From Comamonadaceae bacterium (lineage in GTDB: Bacteria; Pseudomonadota; Gammaproteobacteria; Burkholderiales; Burkholderiaceae_C), in assembly GCA_947374485.1 (NCBI GenBank), contig CANCCF010000046.1:1-25211 (forward strand): a stretch of DNA of 25,211 nucleotides. Direction: 5' to 3'. Made by a program: the position numbers and the translations under genes. Position 1 is the stretch's first letter; each line of letters starts with the position of its first letter. The notes under the pieces are model-generated. The model made no database searches. It saw only the letters and a list, made by a program, of their open reading frames with translations, and was not told where the DNA came from. Below are positions 1 through 8,353 of the stretch, in pieces.

Positions 1-1103
1 AAGCGGTAGCCCAGTTCCAGGCCGAGCTGGTCCACCGGCTGCAAGTCGTCCCAGGAGGCTTCGCCATCGTTGGGGGTCACGGGTGCCACCACCTCGGCCT
101 CGGTGACCACGGGGCGGTTGGCCAGCGCCCAGGCGCCGTAAAACAGCACGGCGGCAATGCCGAGAAACACAAAGTGCGGCATGCCGGGGATGATGCCCAG
201 CACGAACATGATGGTGGCGGTAATGGCCAGCACCCGTGGCGAGGCAAACAACTGGCCGACGATCTGCTTGCCGATGTCGGTGTCCTTGCCCACGCGCGAG
301 ACCACCATGGCCGCGGCCACCGAGATCAAGAGGCCCGGAATCTGCGCCACCAGCGCATCACCGACGGCCAGCAGGATGTAGGTGTTGGCCGCCTCCGTGG
401 CGCTCAGGTCGTGCTGCAGCACGCCCACCGTCAGGCCGCCAAAGATGTTGATGAGCAGAATCAATATGCCCGCCACGGCATCGCCGCGCACGAACTTGGA
501 GGCACCGTCCATGGAGCCGAAGAAGTCGGCTTCCTCGCCGATTTCGGCACGGCGGCGCTTGGCTTCCTTTTCGTCGATCAGGCCTGCGTTCAGGTCGGCG
601 TCCACCGCCATCTGCTTGCCGGGCATGGCGTCCAGGGTGAAGCGTGCCGACACTTCGGCAATGCGCTCGGAGCCCTTGGTCACCACCACAAAGTTGATCA
701 CCACCAGAATCGCAAACACGATCAGGCCGACGGCAAAATTGCCGCCAATCAGGAAGTGGCCAAAGGCCTCGATCACGGCACCGGCCGCACCCTGGCCGGT
801 ATGGCCTTCAAGCAGCACCACCCGGGTGGAGGCCACGTTGAGCGACAGGCGCATCAGTGTGGTGAGCAGCAAGACGCTGGGGAAGGCGGCAAAGTCCAGC
901 GGCTTGACCATGTAGGCCGCCACCATCATCACCATCAGCGCGACAGCGATGTTGATGGTGAAAAAGGTGTCCAGCAAAATGGGCGGCAGGGGCAGCACCA
1001 TCATGGCCAAAATGGCCACCACCAGCAGCGGCGCAGAGGCGCCCTGCACCACGCTGGCGTTCTGGCTGTACCACTGCTGCAGGCTTTTCAGCTGGGCGTT
1101 CAT
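1..1103 (-). CDS. flhA: FlhA, flagellar export gate protein (partial, C-terminal part beyond left edge)
   Basis: FlhA is the large inner-membrane protein of the flagellar type III export gate. Its cytosolic domain docks chaperone-substrate complexes such as FliS-FliC. About 367 N-terminal residues are present out of roughly 690 usual for the family, so the soluble C-terminal domain is missing here. The translation shows a series of hydrophobic segments from about residue 22, the family signature RLSLNVASTR at about 85-94, and the conserved cytosolic loop with VTKGSERIAEVSARF (about 141-155) and DAMPGKQMAVDADLNAG (158-174). More membrane segments follow at about 208-225 and 300-330. The ATG at 1103 overlaps the flhB stop in an ATGA junction, so translation of the two genes is probably coupled. 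It is the most distal gene in this window of the minus-strand flagellar operon. Identification is secure. Confidence 0.96.
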   Translation of the reverse strand, partial: MNAQLKSLQQWYSQNASVVQGASAPLLVVAILAMMVLPLPPILLDTFFTINIAVALMVMMVAAYMVKPLDFAAFPSVLLLTTLMRLSLNVASTRVVLLEGHTGQGAAGAVIEAFGHFLIGGNFAVGLIVFAILVVINFVVVTKGSERIAEVSARFTLDAMPGKQMAVDADLNAGLIDEKEAKRRRAEIGEEADFFGSMDGASKFVRGDAVAGILILLINIFGGLTVGVLQHDLSATEAANTYILLAVGDALVAQIPGLLISVAAAMVVSRVGKDTDIGKQIVGQLFASPRVLAITATIMFVLGIIPGMPHFVFLGIAAVLFYGAWALANRPVVTEAEVVAPVTPNDGEASWDDLQPVDQLGLELGYR

Positions 1104-2254
1104 GCGGTCACCGCTTTCAGGGTTTTGGAGTGCGGATCAAGTTCCGGCGGCACAAAGGGTTGCGGCACCTCGTCGGGCATGGGGCCCTGGCCGTTCAGCG
1201 CGGCGCGCAGGCGGTACACATAGGCCAGCACCTGGGCCACGGCGGTGTAGAGCGCCGAGGGAATGGCCTGGTCGAGCTCGGCATTGGCATACAGGGCGCG
1301 CGCCAGCATGGGCGACTGCAGCACCGGAATGGCGTGGTTCTTGGCGATGTCGCGGATTTTGAGGGCCAATAAATCGCTGCCCTTGGAGATGACCTGGGGC
1401 GCGGCCATGGTCTTTTCGTCGTAGCGGATGGCCACGGCGTAGTGGGTCGGGTTCATCACCACAAAGTCGGCCTTGGGCACGGCGGTGACGCTGCTGCGCT
1501 GGGCCATTTCGCGCTGCTTTTGTTTTTGTTTTTGCTTGATCTGCGGGTTGCCTTCGCTCTCCTTGCTTTCTTGTTTCACCTCCTGGTGCGACATCTTCAT
1601 CTCGCCCATGTGCAGGAACTTTTGCAGCGGCACATCCACCAGGGCGGCCAGCAGCAACACCAGCAGCATCAGGCCCAGGCCATTGGTGAGCCACTGCACC
1701 AGGTGCGCCACGGCCGAGGCCGAGGGCTGCAGCAGCAAGGAGGCGATGGGCACCAGGCCGTTGCGCACAAACAGGGTCGCCACGGTGCCCAGGATGCAGG
1801 TGAGCAGCAGCATCTTGGCGGTGGTGACCAGGCGCTTCTTGCTGACCAGGTTGGCAAAGCCCGAGATCGGGTTCAGGCGGCTGAGGTCGGGGATGAGCGG
1901 CGTGAGGCTGCTGACCCAGCCGCCCGAGGCAATGGCGGCGATGATGGCAGCCACCGCAATCAGGGCGGCAAAGCCGATGGAGCCCGAGAGGCCAATCGTC
2001 ACGGCGTCCATCAGGCGCGGGAACACGGTGCCGGTGTTGGCCAGGGTGCTGGAGTCGAAGTGCAGCTGGCGCTGCATGTCCATGCGCAGGTGCTCAAAGA
2101 GTTGGGGGGAAAGCACCATGATGGCCACCGCGCCCACACCCAGCACGGCCAGGTGCGAGAGGTCTTGCGAGCGGCTGACCTGGCCTTCGCCACGGGCTTT
2201 GTCAAGCTTGCGCTGCGAGGCGGGTAGATTGCGGTCTTGGCTTCCGGATTCCAT
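1100..2254 (-). CDS. flhB: FlhB, flagellar export switch protein
   Basis: FlhB is an inner-membrane component of the flagellar export apparatus that switches specificity from rod/hook to filament substrates after autocleavage. The protein has 384 residues, normal for the family. It has a charged N terminus (RKLDKARGEGQVSRSQDL, 15-32), four hydrophobic segments at about 35-50, 88-110, 143-175 and 188-208, and a cytosolic tail with the autocleavage motif NPTH at 268-271 followed by YAVAIRYDE. A short Lys-Gln repeat (KQKQKQ) sits just before the tail. The start is kept because the N terminus aligns with the family, but there is no Shine-Dalgarno sequence. Instead an 11-bp inverted repeat ends on the first base of the start codon. 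The stop overlaps the flhA start. Confidence 0.96.
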   Translation of the reverse strand: MESGSQDRNLPASQRKLDKARGEGQVSRSQDLSHLAVLGVGAVAIMVLSPQLFEHLRMDMQRQLHFDSSTLANTGTVFPRLMDAVTIGLSGSIGFAALIAVAAIIAAIASGGWVSSLTPLIPDLSRLNPISGFANLVSKKRLVTTAKMLLLTCILGTVATLFVRNGLVPIASLLLQPSASAVAHLVQWLTNGLGLMLLVLLLAALVDVPLQKFLHMGEMKMSHQEVKQESKESEGNPQIKQKQKQKQREMAQRSSVTAVPKADFVVMNPTHYAVAIRYDEKTMAAPQVISKGSDLLALKIRDIAKNHAIPVLQSPMLARALYANAELDQAIPSALYTAVAQVLAYVYRLRAALNGQGPMPDEVPQPFVPPELDPHSKTLKAVTA

Positions 2255-2280
2255 GGTGTGAACATCTGTTGTTCACACCA
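2254..2280 (-). promoter_or_regulatory. Perfect 11-bp inverted repeat abutting the flhB start codon
   Basis: The arms are TGGTGTGAACA (2254-2264) and TGTTCACACCA (2270-2280), separated by 5 bases. In the flhB transcript the 3' arm ends on the A of the AUG, so a hairpin would cover the whole ribosome-loading region, where no Shine-Dalgarno sequence is visible. It could be an RNA structure controlling flhB translation or a DNA operator. The repeat itself is certain; its role is not known. Confidence 0.55.
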
Positions 2281-2337
2281 TTGTCGTGAGGCCCCCCTGC
2301 TTCTAAAGGGCAAATAGCAGGGGAAAAGGGCGCTTGT

Positions 2338-2982
2338 TCAAAACCCCAGGCTGGCCAATAAATCGTCGACCTGGGACTGGTCGGTCACCACGTCCGGATT
2401 GCCGGTTGCGTCCACCACCGGGCCGTCCAGCGCCGGGGTGTAGGGCTCGTGGCTGCCGGGGTTTTTAACCACCGCGTCGGGCGGCGCGGTTTGTATCAGC
2501 AGCTGCACCAGCTGCTCTTCGATGGTGGCGGCCAGGTTCACCACCTTGGCAATCACCTGGCCGGTGAGGTCATGGAAGTCCTGCGCCATCATGATGGCCG
2601 TCAGGCTCTCGTCGACCTTGCGGCTGGCGCGGTCCACGTCTTCAATGAAGTTCATCACATGGCCCTTGGCCACCGCGGCCACCGGATCCTTGACGATGAG
2701 TTCTCCGATGCGGCGGGTCTCGCTGGCGATGAAGTCGTGCTGGGCTTTGGCCTGGTCGACCTGGTTGAGCACCTTTTCTGCCGCCTCGCCCGTCAGGCGG
2801 GCGATGTAGGACAGGCGGCTCTTGGCGTCGGGCAGTTCACCGGCCCAGTTTTGCACCTTGGCCGTCAGGCCCAGGCCGTTGAGGGAGTCATGCAACTGGC
2901 GCGTCAGCGCGCCCAACTGCTGGTGCACATCTGCTGCCGTGGCGGTTGCCGGATCGACGGCTGTGGAGCCTTGCGTGGCCAT
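2338..2982 (-). CDS. cheZ: CheZ, phosphatase of CheY-P
   Basis: CheZ dephosphorylates phospho-CheY and so ends the tumble or switch signal to the motor. The 214-residue product matches the usual size. It is mostly helical, with the long hairpin region at about 60-165. The catalytic segment MMAQDFHDLTGQVI is present: D138 and Q142 in the DLTGQ motif correspond to the acid and catalytic glutamine of the E. coli enzyme. The C terminus (DQSQVDDLLASLGF, 201-214) is the amphipathic tail that binds CheY, joined by a Pro/Gly-rich linker at about 165-200. The gene begins 2 bases after the cheY stop, so the enzyme and its substrate are made together. An 83-bp gap then separates it from flhB. Confidence 0.95.
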   Translation of the reverse strand: MATQGSTAVDPATATAADVHQQLGALTRQLHDSLNGLGLTAKVQNWAGELPDAKSRLSYIARLTGEAAEKVLNQVDQAKAQHDFIASETRRIGELIVKDPVAAVAKGHVMNFIEDVDRASRKVDESLTAIMMAQDFHDLTGQVIAKVVNLAATIEEQLVQLLIQTAPPDAVVKNPGSHEPYTPALDGPVVDATGNPDVVTDQSQVDDLLASLGF

Positions 2983-2984
2983 GC

Positions 2985-3374
2985 TTATTTCAGCCCGACT
3001 TTGGTCAGGATGTTGTTGACCTTGTCTTCCAGCGTGGCCTTGGTAAAGGGTTTGACGATGTAGCCCGCCGCACCCTGCTGGGCCGCCATGACGATGTCTT
3101 CCTTGCGGGCTTCGGCGGTCACCATCAGCACCGGCAGGTGCTTGAGCTTGTCGTCCTTCTTGATCTCGCCGAGCAGCTGGAAGCCGTTCATGTTGGGCAT
3201 GTTGATGTCGCTGACGACAAAGTCAAACGTGCTGTTGCGCAGCTTTTGCAGGGCAATCACGCCGTCTTCCGCCTCGTCTGCATCGGCATAGCCGCTTTCT
3301 TTGAGCAGGTTGCGCACGATGCGGCGCATGGTGGAAAAGTCATCGACGATTAGGAAGCGTAATTCTTTGGACAT
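2985..3374 (-). CDS. cheY: CheY, single-domain chemotaxis response regulator
   Basis: CheY carries the chemotaxis signal to the flagellar switch when phosphorylated. The 129-residue receiver domain starts MSKELRFLIVDDFS. It contains the acidic pair D11/D12, the phosphoacceptor D56 (in VVSDINMPNMNG), T86, Y105 and K108, all in their expected places, and the segment FSTMRRIVRNLL is almost identical to the enterobacterial protein. The ATG at 3374 was chosen over one 13 codons upstream because it matches the family N terminus and has a GAAAGAG ribosome site just ahead. It lies between motB (61 bp) and cheZ (2 bp). No cheA or cheW gene is next to it, so the phosphodonor kinase must be encoded elsewhere. 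Confidence 0.96.
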   Translation of the reverse strand: MSKELRFLIVDDFSTMRRIVRNLLKESGYADADEAEDGVIALQKLRNSTFDFVVSDINMPNMNGFQLLGEIKKDDKLKHLPVLMVTAEARKEDIVMAAQQGAAGYIVKPFTKATLEDKVNNILTKVGLK

Positions 3375-3435
3375 GACATGCTCTTTCGAGGTCGATTTTT
3401 CTGTTGATGGCAAGTATGACCGAAATTTTCGGTCA

Positions 3436-4377
3436 CTACGGTACCGTTTTGGGGGCCGGGGCCGAAGCGGGAGCTGGGGCTTCGGGTTCGCCGGGCTCGG
3501 CCTGCGGCGTGCCCAGCAGGCGCTCCTGCGCTTCCTTGGTCATCACCAAAAGGCTGATGCGCCGGTTGGTGGGGGCGTTGGGGTTCTCGGGGTCATACGG
3601 CAGGCTGGAAGCCATGCCCACCACCCGCGCCAGCTTGTCCTCGGGCATGCCCGCAACCATCAGTTCGCGCCGGGCCGCGTTGGCCCGGTCGGCGGAAAGT
3701 TCCCAGTTGCTGTAGCCGCGCGCCGGGTTGCCAAAGTTTTGGCGGTCGGTGTGGCCGTCCAGGCTGATCTTGTTTTCCACATCCATCAGGGCCACGCCGA
3801 TTTCACGCAGGATGTCGCGCATGTAGGGTTTGACGTCGGCGCTGCCGCTGTCGAACATGGGGCGCTTCTGGTCGTCCACGATCTGGATCTGCAGGCCGTC
3901 CGGGGTGAGCTGCAGCTTGATCTGGTTGCTGAATTCGGAGAGCTTGGCGTTGTTGGAGATGGCCGCGGCAATCTTGGCCCCCAGCGCCGAGAGGCGGCGC
4001 GAATCGGCTTTGGCCTCGGCGGCGCGGAACTGCTCGGTGGCCACCTTTTTGGCGCGCTTGTCTTCGCCATCGGCCTTGGAGGTCTGGCCCACGCTTTGCG
4101 TGATGTCGTTGCCGCCGCCATTGAGCAGGCTGTTGCTCGAGCCCGAGCCGCTGCCCCCGGCCAGCGCCACCTTGAGCGGTGACTGGAAGTAATCGGAGAT
4201 GCCTTTCTTGTCGCCCTCGGAGGTGCTGCCCAGCAGCCACATGAGCAAAAAGAAGGCCATCATGGCGGTCACGAAGTCGGCGTAGGCAATCTTCCAGGCG
4301 CCTCCATGCACTGCGTGGCCGCCCTTCTTGACCCGCTTGATGATGATGGGCTGCAGTTTCTTGGCGTCCCCTGCCAT
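3436..4377 (-). CDS. motB: MotB, flagellar stator subunit anchored to peptidoglycan
   Basis: MotB pairs with MotA to form the proton-driven stator. The 313-residue protein has a short basic cytosolic N terminus (KKLQPIIIKRVKKGG), one membrane segment at about 29-50 with the essential aspartate D34 in the YADFVTAMMAFFLLMWL stretch, and a periplasmic plug and linker with a Gly/Ser-rich part at 74-90. An OmpA-like peptidoglycan-binding domain follows at about 160-278, with DGHTD (207-211), NWELSADRA (224-232) and NRRI (271-274). The tail from about 292 is Pro/Ala-rich. It lies 18 bp downstream of motA in the same operon. The conserved aspartate and motifs leave little doubt. Confidence 0.96.
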   Translation of the reverse strand: MAGDAKKLQPIIIKRVKKGGHAVHGGAWKIAYADFVTAMMAFFLLMWLLGSTSEGDKKGISDYFQSPLKVALAGGSGSGSSNSLLNGGGNDITQSVGQTSKADGEDKRAKKVATEQFRAAEAKADSRRLSALGAKIAAAISNNAKLSEFSNQIKLQLTPDGLQIQIVDDQKRPMFDSGSADVKPYMRDILREIGVALMDVENKISLDGHTDRQNFGNPARGYSNWELSADRANAARRELMVAGMPEDKLARVVGMASSLPYDPENPNAPTNRRISLLVMTKEAQERLLGTPQAEPGEPEAPAPASAPAPKTVP

Positions 4378-4395
4378 AGTCAGATTCCCATGGCC

Positions 4396-5253
4396 TTATT
4401 TCTTCTTCACGAAGGCTTCGAGCTCGGCAAAGTTGGGCCGCTCGGTGGAGTACAGCACCTTGCGCCCGAATTCAATCGCGGTGGAGGGGTTGTAGCCCTG
4501 CATGCTGGCCAGCAGGGTGGTCTTGATGCACTGCAACTCTTTGCCCGACTCTTCCACCTTTTGCTCCAGCAGGCCGCCCAGCGGCTCGGCAAAAGCGTAG
4601 GCCAGCAAAATGCCCAAAAAGGTACCCACCAGCGCCGAGCCGATCATGCCACCCAGCACGGCCGGGGGCTGGCCCACCGAGCCCATGGTGTTCACCACAC
4701 CCAGCACGGCGGCCACAATGCCGAAGGCCGGCAGGCCGCCCGCAATGCGCTGGATGGCAGCCACCGCGGCGTGCTCTTCGTGGTGGTGGGTCTCGATCTC
4801 GCTGTCCATCAGCGACTCGATTTCGTGGGCATTGAGGTTGCCCGAGACCATCATGCGCAGGTAGTCGGTGATGAACTCCACCACATGGTGGTCATGGCCC
4901 ACCGTGGGGTATTTCTTGAAGATGGCCGAGTCGTGCGGGCTCTCGACATCGCTTTCAATCGCCATCAGGCCCTCTTTGCGGGCCTTTTGCAGGATGTCGA
5001 ACATGAGGGCCAGCAAGTCCATGTAGCGGGCCTTGCTGTATTTGCTGCCCTTGAAGCAGGCGCCCAGGCCTTTGAGCGTGGCCTTGACCACCTTCATCTG
5101 GTTGTTGGCCAGAAAGGCGCCCACCGTGGCGCCGCCAATGGTCAGCATTTCCCAGGGCAGGGCATGCAAAATCACACTGATGTTGCCGCCGTGGATGATG
5201 AACACGCCGAAGACACATGCGAGGCAGACAAGCCATCCGATGATTACGAACAT
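4396..5253 (-). CDS. motA: MotA, proton-channel stator subunit
   Basis: MotA forms the ring around MotB and pushes on FliG to turn the motor. The 285-residue protein has four predicted membrane segments, at about 2-20, 33-50, 170-190 and 200-220. The large cytosolic loop between the second and third carries R92 and E100 (ARKEGLMAIESDVE), which match the charged residues that interact with FliG in E. coli (R90, E98). The loop includes a His-rich stretch (ETHHHEEHAAV). The start fits the family N terminus, although no good ribosome site precedes it. A 102-bp gap separates it from flhC, long enough for its own promoter, but no convincing sigma-28 element was found there. Confidence 0.96.
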   Translation of the reverse strand: MFVIIGWLVCLACVFGVFIIHGGNISVILHALPWEMLTIGGATVGAFLANNQMKVVKATLKGLGACFKGSKYSKARYMDLLALMFDILQKARKEGLMAIESDVESPHDSAIFKKYPTVGHDHHVVEFITDYLRMMVSGNLNAHEIESLMDSEIETHHHEEHAAVAAIQRIAGGLPAFGIVAAVLGVVNTMGSVGQPPAVLGGMIGSALVGTFLGILLAYAFAEPLGGLLEQKVEESGKELQCIKTTLLASMQGYNPSTAIEFGRKVLYSTERPNFAELEAFVKKK

Positions 5254-5355
5254 AGCGTGAGTGTGACAGCGGGGCCCGGGGGCCTAAGGTTTAAATTGGG
5301 TGGCTTTTGACGGCCTGTCCCCATCATATCGTCCCGCGGCGGGCGCCACTTGAAT

Positions 5356-5892
5356 TCAGTGCAGCAAGATGCCGCCGTTGCCCGCTCCCTTGCCCGCGCG
5401 TGCCGGTGGCGCGCACAGGCCGCACTCGAAATGGCGGCTGTTCTCATACGCCTCCGACACAAAATGGCCGCCGCACTTGGAGCACTTGGTCATGGAGAGC
5501 ATGTTGTTGTCGATGAACTTCACCAGGCGCCAGGCGCGGGTGATGGACAAGAGCGGCTCGACGCCGCAGGCGGCGATCTGCTCGGTGTAGAGCTTGTAGG
5601 CCTTCATGATGGCGTCGATGTCTTCCAGTGCGCTGACCTTGGTCAGGTACTCGTAGGTGTTCTGGAACAGCGAGGCGTGGATATTGGGCTGCCAGGTCAG
5701 GAACCACTCGGTGGAGAAGGGCAGCTGGCCCTTGCTGGGCGAGCGGCCTGCCACTTCCTTGTACAGGCGCAACAGGCGCTCGTAGGAGAGGTCGGTCTCG
5801 CTCTCCAACACCTGCAGGCGCGCGCCCAGGTTGATGAGCGCAACCGCACGCTCGACTTGCTTGGAATCATTGAGTACGCTTTTGGTGGCCAT
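5356..5892 (-). CDS. flhC: FlhC, flagellar master regulator subunit
   Basis: FlhC combines with FlhD in a complex that activates class II flagellar promoters. The product has 178 residues, slightly shorter than the enterobacterial protein. Its C-terminal zinc site is intact: C137, C140, C157 and C160, in TKCSKCGG and FECGLC. The N-terminal helical part (ALINLGARLQVLESETDLSYERLLRLYKEV) is family-typical. It begins 32 bp after the flhD stop, so the two are co-transcribed. Expression of everything downstream on this strand, and probably of the flagellins at the other end of the window, should depend on it, as in other FlhDC-controlled systems (inference). Confidence 0.96.
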   Translation of the reverse strand: MATKSVLNDSKQVERAVALINLGARLQVLESETDLSYERLLRLYKEVAGRSPSKGQLPFSTEWFLTWQPNIHASLFQNTYEYLTKVSALEDIDAIMKAYKLYTEQIAACGVEPLLSITRAWRLVKFIDNNMLSMTKCSKCGGHFVSEAYENSRHFECGLCAPPARAGKGAGNGGILLH

Positions 5893-5924
5893 GGTGCTGC
5901 TCTCGGAATATTTATGGAAGTGGC

Positions 5925-6251
5925 TTACAAGGCTTCGGCAAAGCGCCCGGCCATCAGGATGCTGGCGTGCAACTTGGTGGTGGCGTCGTTGTCGACCTTG
6001 GTGGCGGTGTGGTTGGTGAGCAGGTTCCAGACCACTTCATCGTCCATGCGGAAGCGGCACAGCAGCATGTTGCCGGAGGCGATCTTGAAGATCTGCGCGG
6101 GCGAGAGGGCGCCGATCATGGTGGCCGACTCTTCCGACATGCCCAGGCGGAACAGGGCCTCGGCCTTGTCCTGGCGGATCAGGTTCTGGGCCAGCATCAG
6201 GTAGGTCAAATTGGCTTCCCGGATTTCAGAAAGAATTTGCTCGTTGGTCAT
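5925..6251 (-). CDS. flhD: FlhD, flagellar master regulator subunit
   Basis: FlhD is the helical partner of FlhC in the class I master regulator. The 108-residue protein begins MTNEQILSEIREANLTYLML and contains the conserved run AQNLIRQDKAEALFRLGM, then a helix-turn-helix-like region (ALSPAQIFKIASGNMLLCRF). A start 15 codons further upstream is possible, but the ATG at 6251 fits the family and is preceded by a TGGAG ribosome site at suitable spacing. It is the first gene of the minus-strand flagellar operon and diverges from the sugar cassette across about 270 bp. Confidence 0.94.
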   Translation of the reverse strand: MTNEQILSEIREANLTYLMLAQNLIRQDKAEALFRLGMSEESATMIGALSPAQIFKIASGNMLLCRFRMDDEVVWNLLTNHTATKVDNDATTKLHASILMAGRFAEAL

Positions 6252-6524
6252 GGCGGGCTCCAGAAGTGATGCATGTATGTAGGGGGTGAACAGCATCTAT
6301 TCATTTGCCGCTCACCATGGATGCAATTCTGAAACGGTGCCTTGGGTACTTGAATCAGTGAATGGATGGTTCGCGTGTCAGCGTGGCTGTGCCGGTGTGT
6401 AAGGGTTCTTCCTACAGACCTGCCTGCCCGCGCGAACTGGGGTGCAAATTCCCCCTTGTTTTGTCCCTTGCCCCCCGCTTTTCGGCATAAAGTGGCTTCA
6501 CTTAAATGGATGGAGGGCGGTGCG
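6252..6524. other. Divergent intergenic region between flhD and the sugar cassette
   Basis: This region must hold the promoter of the flhDC operon (leftward) and probably that of the seven-gene sugar cassette (rightward). No strong sigma-70, sigma-54 or sigma-28 match was found on either strand. A small interrupted palindrome, AAGTG-GCTT-CACTT, lies at 6490-6503 just before the first cassette gene and could be an operator, but it is short. No gene is evident. Confidence 0.4.
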
Positions 6525-7295
6525 ATGAAAGCGGTCATTCTTGCCGGTGGGCTGGGAACGCGTATTTCCGAGGAAACCCACCTCAAGCCCAAGCCCATGG
6601 TCGAGATTGGCGGCAAGCCCATCCTCTGGCACATCCTCAAGAGCTACTCGGCCCATGGCGTGAACGATTTCATCATCTGCTGCGGCTACAAGGGCTATGT
6701 CATCAAGGAGTACTTTGCCAATTACTTCCTGCACATGTCGGACGTGACCTTCGACATGGCCGCCAACAAGATGGAAGTGCATGAGCGCCATGCCGAGCCC
6801 TGGCGTGTGACGCTGGTGGATACCGGCGACGACACCCAGACCGGCGGGCGCCTCAAACGCGTGGCGCCCTATCTGCAGGGCGAAGAGGCGTTTTGTTTTA
6901 CCTACGGTGACGGTGTGGCGGATGTGGATGTCAAAGCCAGCATTGCCTTCCATCGGGCGCACGGCAAGCTCGCCACCATCACGGCGGTGCAACCCCCCGG
7001 GCGCTACGGCGCCCTGCAGCTCGATGGCAGCCGGGTCGGCGGCTTCAGCGAGAAGCCGCGCGGCGACGGCGGCCTGATCAATGGCGGCTACTTTGTGCTC
7101 TCACCCAAGGTGTTCTCCTACATCCAGGGTGATGCCACGCCCTGGGAGGCCAAGCCCCTGGAGACACTGGCGAGCGAGGACCAACTCATGGCCTTCGAGC
7201 ACCAGGGCTTCTGGCAGGCCATGGACACGTTGCGCGAAAAGACCATGCTGGAAGACCTGTGGCAGTCCGGCAAGGCGCCCTGGAGGGTTTGGTAA
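6525..7295 (+). CDS. rfbF: Glucose-1-phosphate cytidylyltransferase
   Basis: This enzyme makes CDP-glucose from CTP and glucose 1-phosphate, the entry step for CDP-linked deoxysugars. The 256-residue product is the normal length. It shows the nucleotidyltransferase signature LAGGLGTR (6-13), the LKPKPMVEIGGKP segment (20-32) and YGDGVADVD (127-135), where an aspartate binds the metal. The substitution pattern (GTRISEETHLKPKPM) is that of RfbF rather than dTDP- or UDP-glucose enzymes. A long upstream extension in frame is possible, but the ATG at 6525 has a GGAGG ribosome site 8 bases ahead and matches the family N terminus. It is first in the cassette, and its stop overlaps the next start in a TAATG junction. 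Confidence 0.95.
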   Translation: MKAVILAGGLGTRISEETHLKPKPMVEIGGKPILWHILKSYSAHGVNDFIICCGYKGYVIKEYFANYFLHMSDVTFDMAANKMEVHERHAEPWRVTLVDTGDDTQTGGRLKRVAPYLQGEEAFCFTYGDGVADVDVKASIAFHRAHGKLATITAVQPPGRYGALQLDGSRVGGFSEKPRGDGGLINGGYFVLSPKVFSYIQGDATPWEAKPLETLASEDQLMAFEHQGFWQAMDTLREKTMLEDLWQSGKAPWRVW

Positions 7296-8353
7296 TGCCG
7301 GTGGAGCGCTCGTTTTGGCACGGCAAGCGGGTGCTGGTCACCGGCCACACCGGCTTCAAGGGCAGCTGGCTCGCGCACTGGCTCAAAACCATGGGGGCCT
7401 CGGTGTGCGGCCTGTCCCTGTCACCCAAGACCAGCCCCAACCTGTTTGATCTGGCCGGCGTGGGGGATGGCATGGACCACCATTGCGTCGACATCCGGGA
7501 CGCGCAGGCGGTCAGCCGCGTGGTGCAGCAGCACAGGCCGCAGATTGTGTTGCATCTGGCAGCGCAGGCGCTGGTGCGGGCCAGCTACCGGGATCCGCTG
7601 GAAACCTTTGCCACCAATTTCATGGGCACGGCGCATGTGCTGGACGCCATTCGCAGCACAGACAGCGTCCGCGTGGCCGTGATGGTGACCACCGACAAGG
7701 TCTACGAGAACCGCGAGAGCTTTCATGCCTACCGCGAAACCGATGCACTGGGCGGACACGATCCGTATAGCGCCAGCAAGGCGGCGTCCGAGTTGCTCAT
7801 TGCCAGCTTTCGCAATGCGTTTCTGGCCCAGCGCGGCGTGGCCGTGGCAAGCGCCCGTGCGGGCAATGTCATCGGTGGCGGCGACTGGTCCGAAGACCGT
7901 CTGATTCCGGATGCCATGCGCGCCTGGCAGGCCGGTGACACCCTGCATATCCGCAGCCCCCATGCGGTGCGGCCCTGGCAGCATGTGCTGGAGCCGCTGG
8001 CGGGCTATATGGGCCTGGCGCAGGCGCTGTGGAGCAAGCCCGAGCTGGCCGGAGCCTTCAACTTTGGCCCGCACGTGCATGAATCCGCCACCGTGGCGGA
8101 GTTGCTCACCCTTGCACAGCAAACCTTCCCGCAGGGCGCGGTGGCCTATGAAAGACAGGATCAGGCCCTGCACGAGACCTCCCTCCTGACGCTGGAGACC
8201 TCCAAGGCCCGGCATGTGCTGGACGTGCGGCCCCGCTGGAGCCTGCACCAGTCGGTGACCCGCACCATGCAGTGGTACCAACAACAGGCCAGTGGCGTGC
8301 CGGCGGCCGAGCTGGTGGCAGCCGACATACGCGACTACGAGGCCGCTCTGTGA
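7295..8353 (+). CDS. rfbG: CDP-glucose 4,6-dehydratase
   Basis: This short-chain dehydrogenase-type enzyme turns CDP-glucose into CDP-4-keto-6-deoxyglucose using bound NAD. The 352-residue protein has the nucleotide-binding motif TGHTGFKG (16-23), the conserved HLAAQALVR region (87-95), the active-site segment TTDKVYEN (132-139) and the catalytic pair Y158/K162 in DPYSASKAASE. The later motifs GNVIGGGDW and RPWQHVLEP are typical of RfbG. The ATG at 7295 shares a base with the rfbF stop and has TGGAGGG ahead of it, so the two genes are coupled. With rfbF, it sets the sugar pathway as CDP-linked. Confidence 0.95.
   Translation: MPVERSFWHGKRVLVTGHTGFKGSWLAHWLKTMGASVCGLSLSPKTSPNLFDLAGVGDGMDHHCVDIRDAQAVSRVVQQHRPQIVLHLAAQALVRASYRDPLETFATNFMGTAHVLDAIRSTDSVRVAVMVTTDKVYENRESFHAYRETDALGGHDPYSASKAASELLIASFRNAFLAQRGVAVASARAGNVIGGGDWSEDRLIPDAMRAWQAGDTLHIRSPHAVRPWQHVLEPLAGYMGLAQALWSKPELAGAFNFGPHVHESATVAELLTLAQQTFPQGAVAYERQDQALHETSLLTLETSKARHVLDVRPRWSLHQSVTRTMQWYQQQASGVPAAELVAADIRDYEAAL

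Noticed and set aside
174..1223. A 349-codon His-rich open frame on the plus strand opposite flhA and flhB
   Set aside because: It is a shadow of the flhA and flhB reading frames. Its His runs come from the reverse complement of Met/Val/Trp-rich membrane codons.
1518..1534. Short TTTTTG repeat in flhB, considered as a phase-variable tract
   Set aside because: The unit is 6 bases with fewer than three copies and stays in frame (Lys-Gln repeats), so it would not switch the gene on or off.
2294..2323. Inverted repeat CCCCTGCT / AGCAGGGG between cheZ and flhB, as a possible terminator
   Set aside because: The loop is 14 bases and no T run follows on either strand, so termination is unlikely.
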